Shown here: piece by piece, positions 8,274 to 16,271 of the stretch
Layout of the letters: the number at the start of each line of letters is the position of its first letter
How positions within the stretch are numbered: position 1 is the stretch's first letter
DNA from: Arthrobacter sp. Soil736
Lineage (GTDB): Bacteria; Actinomycetota; Actinomycetes; Actinomycetales; Micrococcaceae
Length of the DNA: 64,000 nt
Assembly (NCBI RefSeq): GCF_001428005.1
Contig: NZ_LMSB01000023.1
Coordinates: 253,397-317,396 of the forward strand
Direction of reading: 5' to 3'
Translations under genes and position numbers: made by a program
The notes under the pieces: generated by a model
Told to the model about the DNA's origin: nothing
Databases searched by the model: none
Seen by the model: the letters and a program-made list of their open reading frames with translations, nothing else

Positions 8274-8992
8274 GCCTGCGGCCGGATCCGGGTCGCCTCG
8301 AGCTTCTCCCGGACGGCGGGCAGGAGACGGCGGCTGATCGGCAGCTCGGCATCCTCCACGGTGACGCTGGGACGGACCGCGGCGAGCTTCAGGTGCGTGA
8401 CGTGCGAGAGGGCAATGAGATAGGAGCGGTGCGTGCGGATGAAGCCTGCGTCCGCCCATTGCTGTTCAAGATCCGCCAGCGGAACGCGGATCAGGTAGCT
8501 GGCATCGGCTGTGTGCAGCCGCGCATAGTCTCCCTGCGCCTGCACGTAGGTGACGTCGTCGCGCCGGATCATTTTGGTGGTGCCGCCCTGGTCCACGGTG
8601 ATCATCTCCGGTGCGGCGCCGCCGCCGTCGCGGATCAGCTCGCTGATCCGGCCCACCGAGCGGGCCAGCCGCTCCGCCCGGACGGGCTTCAGCAGGTAGT
8701 CCACCGCCGCCAGCTCGAATGCCTCGAGGGCGCAGTCCTCGTCAGCGGTGACAAATACGACGGCGGGCGGCCGGCTGCTGCGGGAAATGACCCTCGCGAT
8801 GTCGAGGCCGGACACCGCCGGCATGTGGATGTCGAGGAAGACGGCGTCCACGGATTCGGTTTCCAGAGCCCGCAGCGCCTCAGCACCGGAGGACGCGCGA
8901 AGAATGGTGCCGATCCTCTCATCCCTGCCCAACAGGAAGGCGAGTTCTTCGATGGCGGGCAGCTCGTCGTCGGCGACGAGTACATTAATCAT
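8270..8992 (-). CDS. LytTR-family response regulator
   Basis: 240 residues. The receiver domain (1-120) has acidic pocket D8/D9, phospho-acceptor D54 in FLDIHMP and K102 in LLKPV. The LytTR DNA-binding domain spans about 130-235 (YVQAQGDYARLHT, TDASYLIRVPL, FIRTHRSYLIAL). This pairs with the LytS-like kinase 61 bases upstream on the same strand. Such pairs (BtsSR, YpdAB, LytST) typically induce transporters for pyruvate or related acids. Start is ATG at 8992. A -10-like TAACCT sits six bases upstream on the minus strand, so a leaderless internal promoter is possible. Confidence 0.93.
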   Translation of the reverse strand: MINVLVADDELPAIEELAFLLGRDERIGTILRASSGAEALRALETESVDAVFLDIHMPAVSGLDIARVISRSSRPPAVVFVTADEDCALEAFELAAVDYLLKPVRAERLARSVGRISELIRDGGGAAPEMITVDQGGTTKMIRRDDVTYVQAQGDYARLHTADASYLIRVPLADLEQQWADAGFIRTHRSYLIALSHVTHLKLAAVRPSVTVEDAELPISRRLLPAVREKLEATRIRPQA

Positions 8993-9053
8993 GGTTCTAG
9001 GTTATCTTCCGGCCAGGCCCGCCGTTCTCAGGCCCCGTTCTCAGGCGCCGTGC

Positions 9054-10250
9054 TCAGGCGTTGTGACCAGGCTGGGACTTGGGGACCCGCATCGTGATCA
9101 GCGTCCCCTCGCCGGGGGCCGTCTCGATCACCAGGCCATGATCGTCGCCGTACACCTGGCGAAGACGTGCGTCGACGTTCCGCAGCCCAACGTGTTCACC
9201 GTCCATGTGCCCGGCCAGCATGGACTGAAGCTGTACCGGATCCATCCCCACGCCGTCGTCCTCTATGGTGACCTCCGCGAAAGCGCCGGAATCGTTGGCG
9301 GAGATGGTGATGTGGCCCGGCCCGTCCTTCGCCTCCAGGCCGTGCCGGACGGCATTTTCCACGAGCGGCTGCAGGCTCAGGAACGGTATCACCGTGCTCA
9401 ACACCTCCGGCGCGATCCGCAGGCTCACCTGCACCCGGTCACCGAAACGGGCCCGTTCCAGCAGGAGGTACCGGTCGATGCACCGCAGCTCCTCGGCGAG
9501 CGTGGTGAAATCCCCGTGCCGCCGGAACGAGTAGCGGGTGAAGTCCGCAAACTCCACCACCAGTTCGCGGGCGCGGGCCGGATCCGTGTTGATGAACGAG
9601 GCAATGGCGTTGAGCGAGTTGTAGATGAAGTGCGGGCTTATCTGTGCCCGCAGGGCACGCACCTCCGCTTCCATCAGGAGGGTCCTGGACGCGTCCAGCT
9701 CGGCCAGCTCCACCTGGGCGGCCACCCAGTCGGCCACTTCGGTGGTGGCACGCACCAGGCCGGCGCCGGCCGAGGGGGCAAAAGCCGCAACAACCCCCAC
9801 CACGCGGGCGCCTGCCCGGATGGGCGCGATGACGGCGGCTGCAACGGAACCGGACTTCCGGGCCGGCAGCTGCAGATCGGCGGCATTGAACACCTGGGTC
9901 CTCCCGCCGGACAGCACGTCGGCGGCGAGCTCCATGAGCCGGGGCCGGAGTTCTTCGGCGGGCCCGTCCCACGCCAGAACACCGGACACATCGGTGATGG
10001 CCAAGGCGTCGCAGCCCAGCAGCGTCCGGAGCTGCCGGCTGGCCTTCGCTGCACCGGCCGGGTTCAGTCCCGTCCGCAGGTGCCGGCCGGCCTTCGACGC
10101 CGCGTGAAGGGTGTTGTACGTGGCACGTTCGGCGTCGGTGCCCAGCTCGCGGAAGGAGCGGAGCACCTTGAGGCCAACCCCGACGACGACGGCAATCGCC
10201 AGGGCAATCACCGCAACGGCGGCTGCGGCATAGAGAGGGGATTCCGGCAT
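9054..10250 (-). CDS. LytS/YpdA-type sensor histidine kinase
   Basis: 398 residues. One N-terminal transmembrane helix (about 6-28) is followed by a GAF-like cytoplasmic sensor region (about 60-175). The His_kinase domain has the phospho-acceptor His207 in QISPHFIYNSLN, and the HATPase_c domain has the N-box LVENAVRHGLEA and G-boxes DDGVGMD and HVGLRNVDARL. There is only one helix instead of the multi-helix 5TM LytS sensor, so the signal is probably cytoplasmic or comes via a partner such as the permease. ATG at 10250 was chosen because a longer in-frame extension would run antisense through the divergent DUF485 gene. Confidence 0.92.
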   Translation of the reverse strand: MPESPLYAAAAVAVIALAIAVVVGVGLKVLRSFRELGTDAERATYNTLHAASKAGRHLRTGLNPAGAAKASRQLRTLLGCDALAITDVSGVLAWDGPAEELRPRLMELAADVLSGGRTQVFNAADLQLPARKSGSVAAAVIAPIRAGARVVGVVAAFAPSAGAGLVRATTEVADWVAAQVELAELDASRTLLMEAEVRALRAQISPHFIYNSLNAIASFINTDPARARELVVEFADFTRYSFRRHGDFTTLAEELRCIDRYLLLERARFGDRVQVSLRIAPEVLSTVIPFLSLQPLVENAVRHGLEAKDGPGHITISANDSGAFAEVTIEDDGVGMDPVQLQSMLAGHMDGEHVGLRNVDARLRQVYGDDHGLVIETAPGEGTLITMRVPKSQPGHNA

Positions 10251-10415
10251 GCTGCCCAGCGTAGCGCGTGCCGCTTGTCGCAGCATCGCGACCGCTAGGC
10301 GACCGAATTCCCGCAAGTACTGGAACCCCGCCGGGGATCGGCGCACAGTGATGAGAGTCACACTGGTGTGGAGCGTGCAGGCCGGTGTGGGAGACAGTCT
10401 CAATGAGGAGGAACG
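10251..10415. promoter_or_regulatory. Divergent control region of the sensor kinase and DUF485-actP operons
   Basis: Three motifs are visible. A direct repeat GCGACCG occurs at 10288-10294 and 10299-10305 (11-base period, one helical turn). AGTGA-TGAGAG-TCACA at 10347-10362 is one mismatch from the CRP/GlxR consensus TGTGA-N6-TCACA. An overlapping palindrome CACAC-TG-GTGTG lies at 10359-10370. The SD GAGGAGGAA precedes the gene at 10416. Direct repeats are the usual target type of LytTR proteins, but this spacing is not the canonical one, so the assignment is tentative. Confidence 0.5.
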
Positions 10416-10796
10416 ATGGGTAACAGTGCCCGAACTCCGGACGTCGCGGCGTCCGCGGACTTCGAGGAAGTCCAAGCCACCGAGCAGTTCAAGGAACTGC
10501 GCAAGCGCCACCGCAGCTTTGTTTTTCCCATGGCCGCGGCGTTCCTGCTGTGGTACTTCGCGTACGTCCTGCTGGCTGACTATGCGGTCGACTTCATGTC
10601 CGCCAAGGTGTGGGGCAACATCAACGTGGGGCTGATCATGGGCCTGCTCCAGTTCGTCACCACGTTTGCCATCACGGGCTGGTATGTCAGCTACTGCAAC
10701 AGGAAGCTGGACCCCATCGCAGCGGAAATCCGCCACGGTATTGAAGGACACGAATTCGACAAAGCGGGCAACCGCGTGGGTGGGGATACTCAATGA
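10416..10796 (+). CDS. DUF485 family small membrane protein
   Basis: 126 residues with two transmembrane helices (about 39-60 and 72-98) and the DUF485 feature FKELRKRHRSFVFPMAAAFL preceding helix 1. DUF485 proteins (YjcH in E. coli) are encoded next to ActP acetate permease and are thought to be its accessory subunit. ATG at 10416 lies behind GAGGAGG. Its stop overlaps the next ATG in ATGA, so it is translationally coupled to the permease. Confidence 0.93.
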   Translation: MGNSARTPDVAASADFEEVQATEQFKELRKRHRSFVFPMAAAFLLWYFAYVLLADYAVDFMSAKVWGNINVGLIMGLLQFVTTFAITGWYVSYCNRKLDPIAAEIRHGIEGHEFDKAGNRVGGDTQ

Positions 10797-12409
10797 TCAG
10801 CATCCCGGCAGCGGTTGACGTCGCCGCGCTCAAGGACACAACCCTCCTGAACATGGGGATCTTCGGCCTGTTCGTCGCGGTCACCATGGTGATCGTCCTG
10901 CGGGCGAGCCGGAACAACAAGACCGCGGCTGACTACTACGCCGCCGGCCGTTCCTTCACCGGATCGCAGAACGGAACGGCCATCGCAGGCGACTACCTGT
11001 CCGCGGCCTCGTTCCTGGGGATCACGGGCGCCATCGCCATTAACGGCTATGACGGCTTCATGTACTCCATCGGCTTCCTGGTCGCGTGGCTCGTGGCGCT
11101 CCTGCTGGTGGCGGAACTGCTCCGCAACACCGGCAAGTTCACCATGGCCGATGTCCTCTCCTTCCGCCTCAAACAGCGCCCGGTGCGTATCGCGGCCGCC
11201 ATCTCCACTCTGGCCGTCTGCTTCTTCTACCTCCTCGCCCAGATGGCCGGCGCGGGCAGCCTGATCTCCCTGCTGCTGGGCATCAGCGACTGGGGCGGCC
11301 AGGCCCTCGTGATCATCGTCGTGGGCGCCCTCATGATCATGTACGTCCTCATCGGCGGCATGAAAGGAACCACGTGGGTGCAGATCATCAAGGCAATGCT
11401 GCTCATCGCGGGTGCTGCCGTCATGACCTTCTGGGTCCTGGCGATCTACGGCTTCAACCTCTCCGACCTGCTGGGCGGCGCGGTGGAAACCGCGAAGAAC
11501 CCGGCAGTGCTGAACCCGGGCCTGCAGTACGGCAAGACCGAAACTTCCAAGCTGGACTTCATGTCCCTGGGTCTTGCCCTGGTCCTCGGCACGGCCGCCC
11601 TGCCGCACGTGCTGATGCGCTTCTACACTGTGCCCACGGCCAAGGAGGCCCGGAAGTCGGTGGTGTGGTCCATCGGGCTGATCGGCCTGTTCTACCTCTT
11701 CACCCTGGTCCTGGGCTATGGCGCTGCCGCACTGGTAGGTGCCGACACCATCAAGGCAGCCCCGGGCGGGGTCAACTCCGCTGCTCCGCTGCTTGCCTTC
11801 TACCTGGGCGGACCGCTGCTCCTGGGATTCATCTCTGCGGTGGCCTTCGCCACCATCCTCGCCGTGGTGGCCGGGCTGACCATCACTGCTGCGGCGTCCT
11901 TCGCCCATGACATCTATGCCAGCGTCATTGCCAAGGGAAAGGCCGACGCCGACACCGAGGTCAAGGTGGCGCGACGCACAGTGGTGGTCATCGGAATCAT
12001 GGCGATCCTCGGCGGCATCTTCGCCAACGGGCAGAACGTGGCCTTCCTGGTGGCGCTCGCGTTTGCCGTAGCGGCCTCCGCCAACTTGCCGACCATCATC
12101 TACTCGCTGTTCTGGCGCCGGTTCACCACCCAGGGCGCGGTTTGGAGCATGTACGGCGGCCTCGCATCGGCGATTATCCTGATCGTGTTGTCCCCGGTGG
12201 TCTCCGGAGCCAAGACGTCCATGCTTCCGGGCGCCAACTTCGCCATCTTCCCGCTCAGCAACCCGGGCATCGTGTCCATCCCGCTGGCATTCCTTCTGGG
12301 CTGGCTCGGCACAGTCCTGGACAAGAAGAGGGAGGACACCGTCAAGCAGGCCGAGATGGAGGTCCGTTCACTGACCGGCGTCGGCGCCGAGAAGGCCGTT
12401 GACCACTGA
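10793..12409 (+). CDS. actP: Cation/acetate symporter (ActP-like SSS permease)
   Basis: 538 residues with about 13 transmembrane segments. The SSS core is DYYAAGRSFTGSQNGTAIAGDYLSAASFLG (residues about 44-73), and LPHVLMRFYTVPTAKEARKS lies mid-protein. The length and the DUF485 partner fit ActP/MctC-type acetate, pyruvate or propionate uptake. It starts inside the stop of the DUF485 gene and is closed by a strong bidirectional hairpin at 12487. It lies divergent from the LytS/LytTR operon that encodes a second permease of the same family, which implies shared control. Confidence 0.93.
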   Translation: MISIPAAVDVAALKDTTLLNMGIFGLFVAVTMVIVLRASRNNKTAADYYAAGRSFTGSQNGTAIAGDYLSAASFLGITGAIAINGYDGFMYSIGFLVAWLVALLLVAELLRNTGKFTMADVLSFRLKQRPVRIAAAISTLAVCFFYLLAQMAGAGSLISLLLGISDWGGQALVIIVVGALMIMYVLIGGMKGTTWVQIIKAMLLIAGAAVMTFWVLAIYGFNLSDLLGGAVETAKNPAVLNPGLQYGKTETSKLDFMSLGLALVLGTAALPHVLMRFYTVPTAKEARKSVVWSIGLIGLFYLFTLVLGYGAAALVGADTIKAAPGGVNSAAPLLAFYLGGPLLLGFISAVAFATILAVVAGLTITAAASFAHDIYASVIAKGKADADTEVKVARRTVVVIGIMAILGGIFANGQNVAFLVALAFAVAASANLPTIIYSLFWRRFTTQGAVWSMYGGLASAIILIVLSPVVSGAKTSMLPGANFAIFPLSNPGIVSIPLAFLLGWLGTVLDKKREDTVKQAEMEVRSLTGVGAEKAVDH

Positions 12410-12486
12410 CCCTGTGACACGCGTTCTCTGTGGCCTACCCACCGGTGACGCTGTGGCATACGCTCCGGGCCGCTGACCGGCCAGCA

Positions 12487-12526
12487 ACACAGAAGCCCCC
12501 GCGCGACGCGCGGAGGGCTTCTGTGT
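12487..12526. terminator. Bidirectional terminator between actP and the convergent membrane gene
   Basis: A near-perfect 18-bp stem: arms ACACAGAAGCCC...GCGC and GCGC...GGGCTTCTGTGT, loop GAC, one bulged base. A GTTT follows on the plus side. It separates convergent genes. Confidence 0.9.
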
Positions 12527-12542
12527 GTTTGGCTGCATGCTT

Positions 12543-13187
12543 TCAGGGACCGTGGTGTCCTGTCGCGTCGCCGGAATGGCTGCCGTGCGGGACGGCGAAC
12601 TGTCCGGCCGTGGATGCCGCGAGTCCGGGCGTCGCGATGGCCGCGACGGCCAGGGCGCCGGCGAAGGCGGCGGCGAGGAGCCGTGCCGTGCCGGTTCCGC
12701 CGGGGGCGGGGCGGCCGCCGTCGTCCTCAGCGCCGCCGTCGCCATCACCGCTGGGCTGCCGGCCGAGCCAGGCTTTGGCGGCGATGATCACGAGGGTCAG
12801 CAGCAGGGCGGCGAGGTGGCTGAGGCTGAGGCCAGCCCTGTCGCCGCTTGCGCCCGTGACGATGGCCAGCACGTGGACGCCTGCGGCTGCCCGGAGCGCG
12901 GCGGCGGACGTGCGGGGCAACGGAAAGTTGCCGTTCCGCAGTGCCGCCACCGTCCAGGCGAGCAGGGTCGCCCCCCACAAGGCGGCAGCCAAGGCAAGGG
13001 AGGTCAGCCACGGGCGGCCGGTCCCGGCCGCGGCGAACAGGCTGGAGGAAACGGCGAGGTTGACGGAAGCGGCGCCGAAACCTGCGAAACCTGCGAACAG
13101 CCGCACAGTTGTCTTCCCGGGCGCCTCCGGCGGCGGAGCCTCCGCCGCCGGTGCCTGGCTTTTCATGGCCGCTGCCTGGCGTTGCAT
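12543..13187 (-). CDS. Hypothetical multi-pass membrane protein
   Basis: 214 residues. About four or five hydrophobic helices are visible (30-55, 62-82, 95-115, 120-140, 165-190). An acidic Gly/Asp loop rich in GDGDGGAEDDGG and a His-rich C-terminal tail (PHGSHSGDATGHHGP) could bind metal. I do not recognise the family. It probably forms an operon with the DUF4383 gene 21 bases upstream. Start is uncertain: ATG at 13187 has no clear SD, and a second ATG lies seven codons further in. Confidence 0.6.
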   Translation of the reverse strand: MQRQAAAMKSQAPAAEAPPPEAPGKTTVRLFAGFAGFGAASVNLAVSSSLFAAAGTGRPWLTSLALAAALWGATLLAWTVAALRNGNFPLPRTSAAALRAAAGVHVLAIVTGASGDRAGLSLSHLAALLLTLVIIAAKAWLGRQPSGDGDGGAEDDGGRPAPGGTGTARLLAAAFAGALAVAAIATPGLAASTAGQFAVPHGSHSGDATGHHGP

Positions 13188-13208
13188 GGTCGCTGACTCT
13201 GCTGCCCG

Positions 13209-13613
13209 CTAGGCGTGAGCGGTAGCGGGGGACTTGTCCATGGACAGGCCGACGCCCAGCAGCAGAACGGCGCTGGCAAGGTGCAGCACGTTGTCCGCAC
13301 CGTTGAGGGCAATGATGTTCAGCGGCGAGCTGAGGAGGAACAGGCCGAGGATGCCCACCAGGAGGTACACGGCACCCACGCCGGCATTGACGGTGCGGGC
13401 CAGCTGGACGTTCTTCAGGCCCGCATAGAGCAGGGCGGCGCCGATGGCGAGGTGGATCACGTTGTGCAGCGGGTTGACTTCGAAGATGATCAGGTTCGCG
13501 CCTTCGGTGGAGAAGAAGCTGATTCCCGCTGTCACGGCGAATCCGACGAGTCCCACGAGCAGATAGACAGCTCCGAAGACGGTGGCGATAAGGCGGTTCG
13601 GTGAGTTGCGCAT
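13209..13613 (-). CDS. DUF4383 domain membrane protein
   Basis: 134 residues with four transmembrane helices arranged as two similar halves, each containing a VYLLVG and an N-x-(V/L)-LH-L/I motif (NPLHNVIHLAIGAALL, ADNVLHLASAVLLLG). This is the DUF4383 pattern. Function is unknown, and the family is common in actinobacteria. ATG at 13613 follows GGAAGGA. The downstream gene on the same strand is 21 bases away. Confidence 0.88.
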   Translation of the reverse strand: MRNSPNRLIATVFGAVYLLVGLVGFAVTAGISFFSTEGANLIIFEVNPLHNVIHLAIGAALLYAGLKNVQLARTVNAGVGAVYLLVGILGLFLLSSPLNIIALNGADNVLHLASAVLLLGVGLSMDKSPATAHA

Positions 13614-13727
13614 GGCCGAATCCTTCCGGTTGGGCCGGGGTTCCTGCCCCGGCCGGACTGCGGAGCCCCGGGCGGGGCTCTCGGAAGCAATTCGGACCGC
13701 CGGGGCCCGTGGATGGGTGGGCGGCGG

Positions 13728-14270
13728 TCAGCCCTTCGGCTTGAGCCTGATGTTGACCATCTTCAGCTCGTCCTTGCCGGTGAAGCGGTAGACGAGTTCG
13801 ATGTCCTTGCCCTCGCATTTGATGACCCCGGTCACGTCAGCGATGTTGGTTCCGCTTTCGGAGCTGACCTTGAGGTCGTCGTACGCCGTGGTGCAGGTCG
13901 GGTCAAGCTTGAGGCTCTCGACGCCGGAGGCAAAATCCTCCTTTGTCAGCTGCTCTTTGAGCGCCGGGTCCATGAAGTCGTTGTAGGCCTTGTCCGTCTC
14001 CCCGGCGATAACCAGCCTGGTGAAGTCGTCCGCAAGGTCAGAGGCTTTACGCGTGGCTCCGCCCACGAGATTCAGGATCAGCAGCACTCCGACGACCACC
14101 AGCAGCAGGACGCCTCCAACAATCCCCACGACAATACAGAGGCCCTTGCGGCTCCTGGCCGGAGGCTGGCCCGGCAGCCCGAACGGGGCGGGAGGGAGCG
14201 GCTGGCGGCTGCGGGACTGCTGGCCATATGGTTGCTGGCCGGGCTGATACGGGTCCTGAGGGTTGCTCAA
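13728..14270 (-). CDS. Membrane-anchored protein with extracytoplasmic DUF4878-like domain
   Basis: 180 residues. A Pro/Gln-rich cytosolic start (SNPQDPYQPGQQPYGQQ) is followed by one transmembrane helix (about 45-68). The extracytoplasmic domain of about 110 residues resembles small NTF2-like/DUF4878 folds (ADDFTRLVIAGETDKAYNDF). Two Cys residues (PTCTTAYDD and VIKCEGKD) could form a disulfide. The TTG start at 14270 was chosen because GGAAAGG lies 6 bases before it; the frame extends further upstream without a better start. Function is unknown. Confidence 0.65.
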   Translation of the reverse strand: MSNPQDPYQPGQQPYGQQSRSRQPLPPAPFGLPGQPPARSRKGLCIVVGIVGGVLLLVVVGVLLILNLVGGATRKASDLADDFTRLVIAGETDKAYNDFMDPALKEQLTKEDFASGVESLKLDPTCTTAYDDLKVSSESGTNIADVTGVIKCEGKDIELVYRFTGKDELKMVNIRLKPKG

Positions 14271-14423
14271 GTGGAGCCTTTCCGGCAACCGACACACACC
14301 GGCGCGCCTGGGTACTGGGGCCACTGTGGGCGCCCGGTCATTTCACGAGTCATTTCACGTGGAATCACGTGGCAATATCCTATAGCGGTCGCTGAGCGGG
14401 CAGCGGCGGGCGGAAATCCGGCG

Positions 14424-14897
14424 TCATTCGGCTGCGGAACCACGGTCCAGGAGGGGCTGGATCCGGAACGGAATCAGTTCGCCCATGGCCAGGGCTGTAT
14501 CCGTCCTGTCCACGCCGTCGCACGCGAGGATCTTTCCGTTGATCCGGAAGAGGTCTTCGGCGTCCAGTGCCACCACGCGGAGCAGAAGGTCCGCCGAGCC
14601 CGTCAGGCCATAGCCCTCCAGGATCTCGGGAACGCTCGCCAGCTCTTCGGCGAGCTGGCCCAGTTTCTGCTGTTGGACGTGCACCGAGATGAAGGCCATC
14701 AGGGGGTAGCCCAGTGACACCGGGTTGATGCGGCGTTCGAAGGAGAGGAAGACGTGTTTCTTCTCGAGTTGGGCCATCCGCGCCTGGACCGTGTTCCGTG
14801 ACAGTCCCAGCTTTTGGGCCAGTGCCACCACCGTCCTGCGCGGATCGCGGGCCATGGCTGAAAGCAGGCGGGTGTCAGTGCCATCCAGAGGTTGCAT
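14424..14897 (-). CDS. AsnC/Lrp-family regulator, probable BkdR
   Basis: 157 residues. An N-terminal winged HTH (about 5-60; LDGTDTRLLSAMARDPRRTV and LGLSRNTVQARMAQLEKK) is followed by a RAM/AsnC ligand-binding domain (about 65-150). Lrp proteins sense amino acids. Divergence from the branched-chain dehydrogenase genes makes it the likely leucine/branched-chain-responsive regulator of bkd. The ATG at 14897 lies inside the first of two direct repeats (14894-14910), which implies autoregulation. A -10-like TAATCT eight bases upstream suggests a nearly leaderless message. A GTG at 14915 is an alternative start. Confidence 0.9.
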   Translation of the reverse strand: MQPLDGTDTRLLSAMARDPRRTVVALAQKLGLSRNTVQARMAQLEKKHVFLSFERRINPVSLGYPLMAFISVHVQQQKLGQLAEELASVPEILEGYGLTGSADLLLRVVALDAEDLFRINGKILACDGVDRTDTALAMGELIPFRIQPLLDRGSAAE

Positions 14898-14953
14898 AAT
14901 GCGCAAGATTAGCACGGTATGCGAGGTCCAAACAGTGCATAATGCTCAAGATT
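14894..14953. promoter_or_regulatory. Paired direct repeats, likely Lrp/BkdR operators
   Basis: GCATAATGC-G/T-CAAGATT occurs at 14894-14910 and again at 14937-14953, 16 of 17 bases identical, start-to-start 43 bases (about four helical turns). Each begins with the near-palindrome GCATAATGC. The first copy covers the start codon of the Lrp gene. Two phased sites are typical for octameric Lrp-type proteins. The assignment is an inference from position. Confidence 0.7.
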
Positions 14954-14979
14954 TTTATTGGTAGTTGTACCCGATGAGC

Positions 14980-14999
14980 ATTGTGAGTATGGTCACAAT
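14980..14999. promoter_or_regulatory. CRP/GlxR-type palindrome upstream of bkd
   Basis: ATTGTGA-GTATGG-TCACAAT is a perfect 7-bp inverted repeat around a 6-base spacer and contains the exact CRP/GlxR core TGTGA-N6-TCACA. It lies 94 bases before the E1 alpha start and 26 bases past the second Lrp-type repeat, which suggests a cAMP-dependent carbon signal on branched-chain amino acid catabolism. Confidence 0.72.
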
Positions 15000-15092
15000 T
15001 ATCCGGGGCAACGGCGCCCGGGCGGCTGGCGCGCCGCGGGATCACGAGTCCTGCGAGTTCCGGTCAGACGACGTCAGAAGGTGCGTACAACT

Positions 15093-16271
15093 GTGTTTAC
15101 CGACGACGCGGGCAAAGGCGGCATTGCCGCCGGGGGCCCCGGAAACAGTGAGAATTCAGCGAGGCGGACGGGCGGCGATCTCGTCCAGCTCATCACTCCG
15201 GCGGGTGAGCGCATCAGCCATCCGGAGTTTGATCCCTGGCTCCAGGACGTCAGCGACGAGCAGCTTTGCTCGCTCTACGAGGACATGGTGGTCATCCGCC
15301 GTATCGATGCTGAAGCCACCGCCCTCCAGCGGCAGGGCGAGCTGGCACTCTGGCCGCCCCTGCTGGGCCAGGAAGCGGCGCAGATCGGCTCGGCACGAAC
15401 GCTGCGTGAAGACGACTTTGTTTTCCCCAGCTACCGCGACAACGGTGTCGCCTACTGCCGGGGAGTGAAACCCGAGGACCTTGTCCGAGCCTGGCGGGGC
15501 AACGCCTCCGCCGGCTGGAACCCGTTCACTGTCAACGTCGCCACGCAGCAGATCATCATCGGTTCGCAGAGCCTGCACGCCACGGGCTATGCCATGGGCA
15601 TCCAGAACGACGGCGCCGACTGCGTCGCCGTGGCCTACTTCGGCGACGGCGCCACGAGCGAGGGCGACGTCAACGAAGCCATGGTCTTCGCCGCGAGCTT
15701 CCAGGCCCCGGTGGTCTTCATCTGCCAGAACAACCACTGGGCCATCTCGGAGCCCGTCCGGCTGCAGTCCCACATCCACCTTGCGGACCGCGCCTCAGGC
15801 TTCGGCATCCCCAGCATGAGGGTCGATGGCAACGATGTCCTCGCCGTCATGGCGGCCACCCGCATTGCCCTGGACCGCGCCCGGCACGGCGGCGGGCCCA
15901 CCTTTATCGAGGCCGTGACCTACCGGATGGGCCCGCACACGACGGCGGATGACCCCACCCGCTACCGGGATGCCAACGAGCTCGAAGACTGGGCCGCCAA
16001 GGACCCGATCAGCAGGATGAAGTCGCTGCTGGACCGCAAGGGACTGCTGACCGCGGACCTTGAGGCCGCCGTCGCCGCGAAAGCCGACGCCGTGGCCAAG
16101 GAACTCCGGGCCGGCACCATCAACATGCCCGAGCCGCAGCCGCTGGATATCTTCAAGCACGTTTACAGCACGCCTAACTCCTGGCTGGACCGCCAGCAGG
16201 ACCATTACTCCCGCTACCTGGCTTCCTTCGGCGATCCCGCAGAAGCCGCTTCTGAAGAAGGTGCACGCTGA
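15093..16271 (+). CDS. bkdA: Branched-chain 2-oxoacid dehydrogenase E1 alpha subunit
   Basis: 392 residues from GTG at 15093. It is the thiamine-diphosphate decarboxylase component acting on the 2-oxoacids of Leu, Ile and Val. The TPP/Mg motif GDGATSEGDVNEAMVFAASF...NN (about residues 188-215) and the phosphorylation-loop equivalent YRMGPHTTADDPTRYR identify E1 alpha. An upstream GTG at 15081 is possible; 15093 was preferred because AGAAGG lies about 11 bases before it. E1 beta begins within the stop codon (TGATG). It is first of bkdABC, with Lrp divergent. Confidence 0.94.
   Translation: MFTDDAGKGGIAAGGPGNSENSARRTGGDLVQLITPAGERISHPEFDPWLQDVSDEQLCSLYEDMVVIRRIDAEATALQRQGELALWPPLLGQEAAQIGSARTLREDDFVFPSYRDNGVAYCRGVKPEDLVRAWRGNASAGWNPFTVNVATQQIIIGSQSLHATGYAMGIQNDGADCVAVAYFGDGATSEGDVNEAMVFAASFQAPVVFICQNNHWAISEPVRLQSHIHLADRASGFGIPSMRVDGNDVLAVMAATRIALDRARHGGGPTFIEAVTYRMGPHTTADDPTRYRDANELEDWAAKDPISRMKSLLDRKGLLTADLEAAVAAKADAVAKELRAGTINMPEPQPLDIFKHVYSTPNSWLDRQQDHYSRYLASFGDPAEAASEEGAR

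Noticed and set aside
10251..10793. N-terminal extension of the sensor kinase frame up to 10793
   Set aside because: It would run antisense through the whole DUF485 gene and both promoters, and the added residues show no domain. ATG 10250 followed by a transmembrane helix is preferred.
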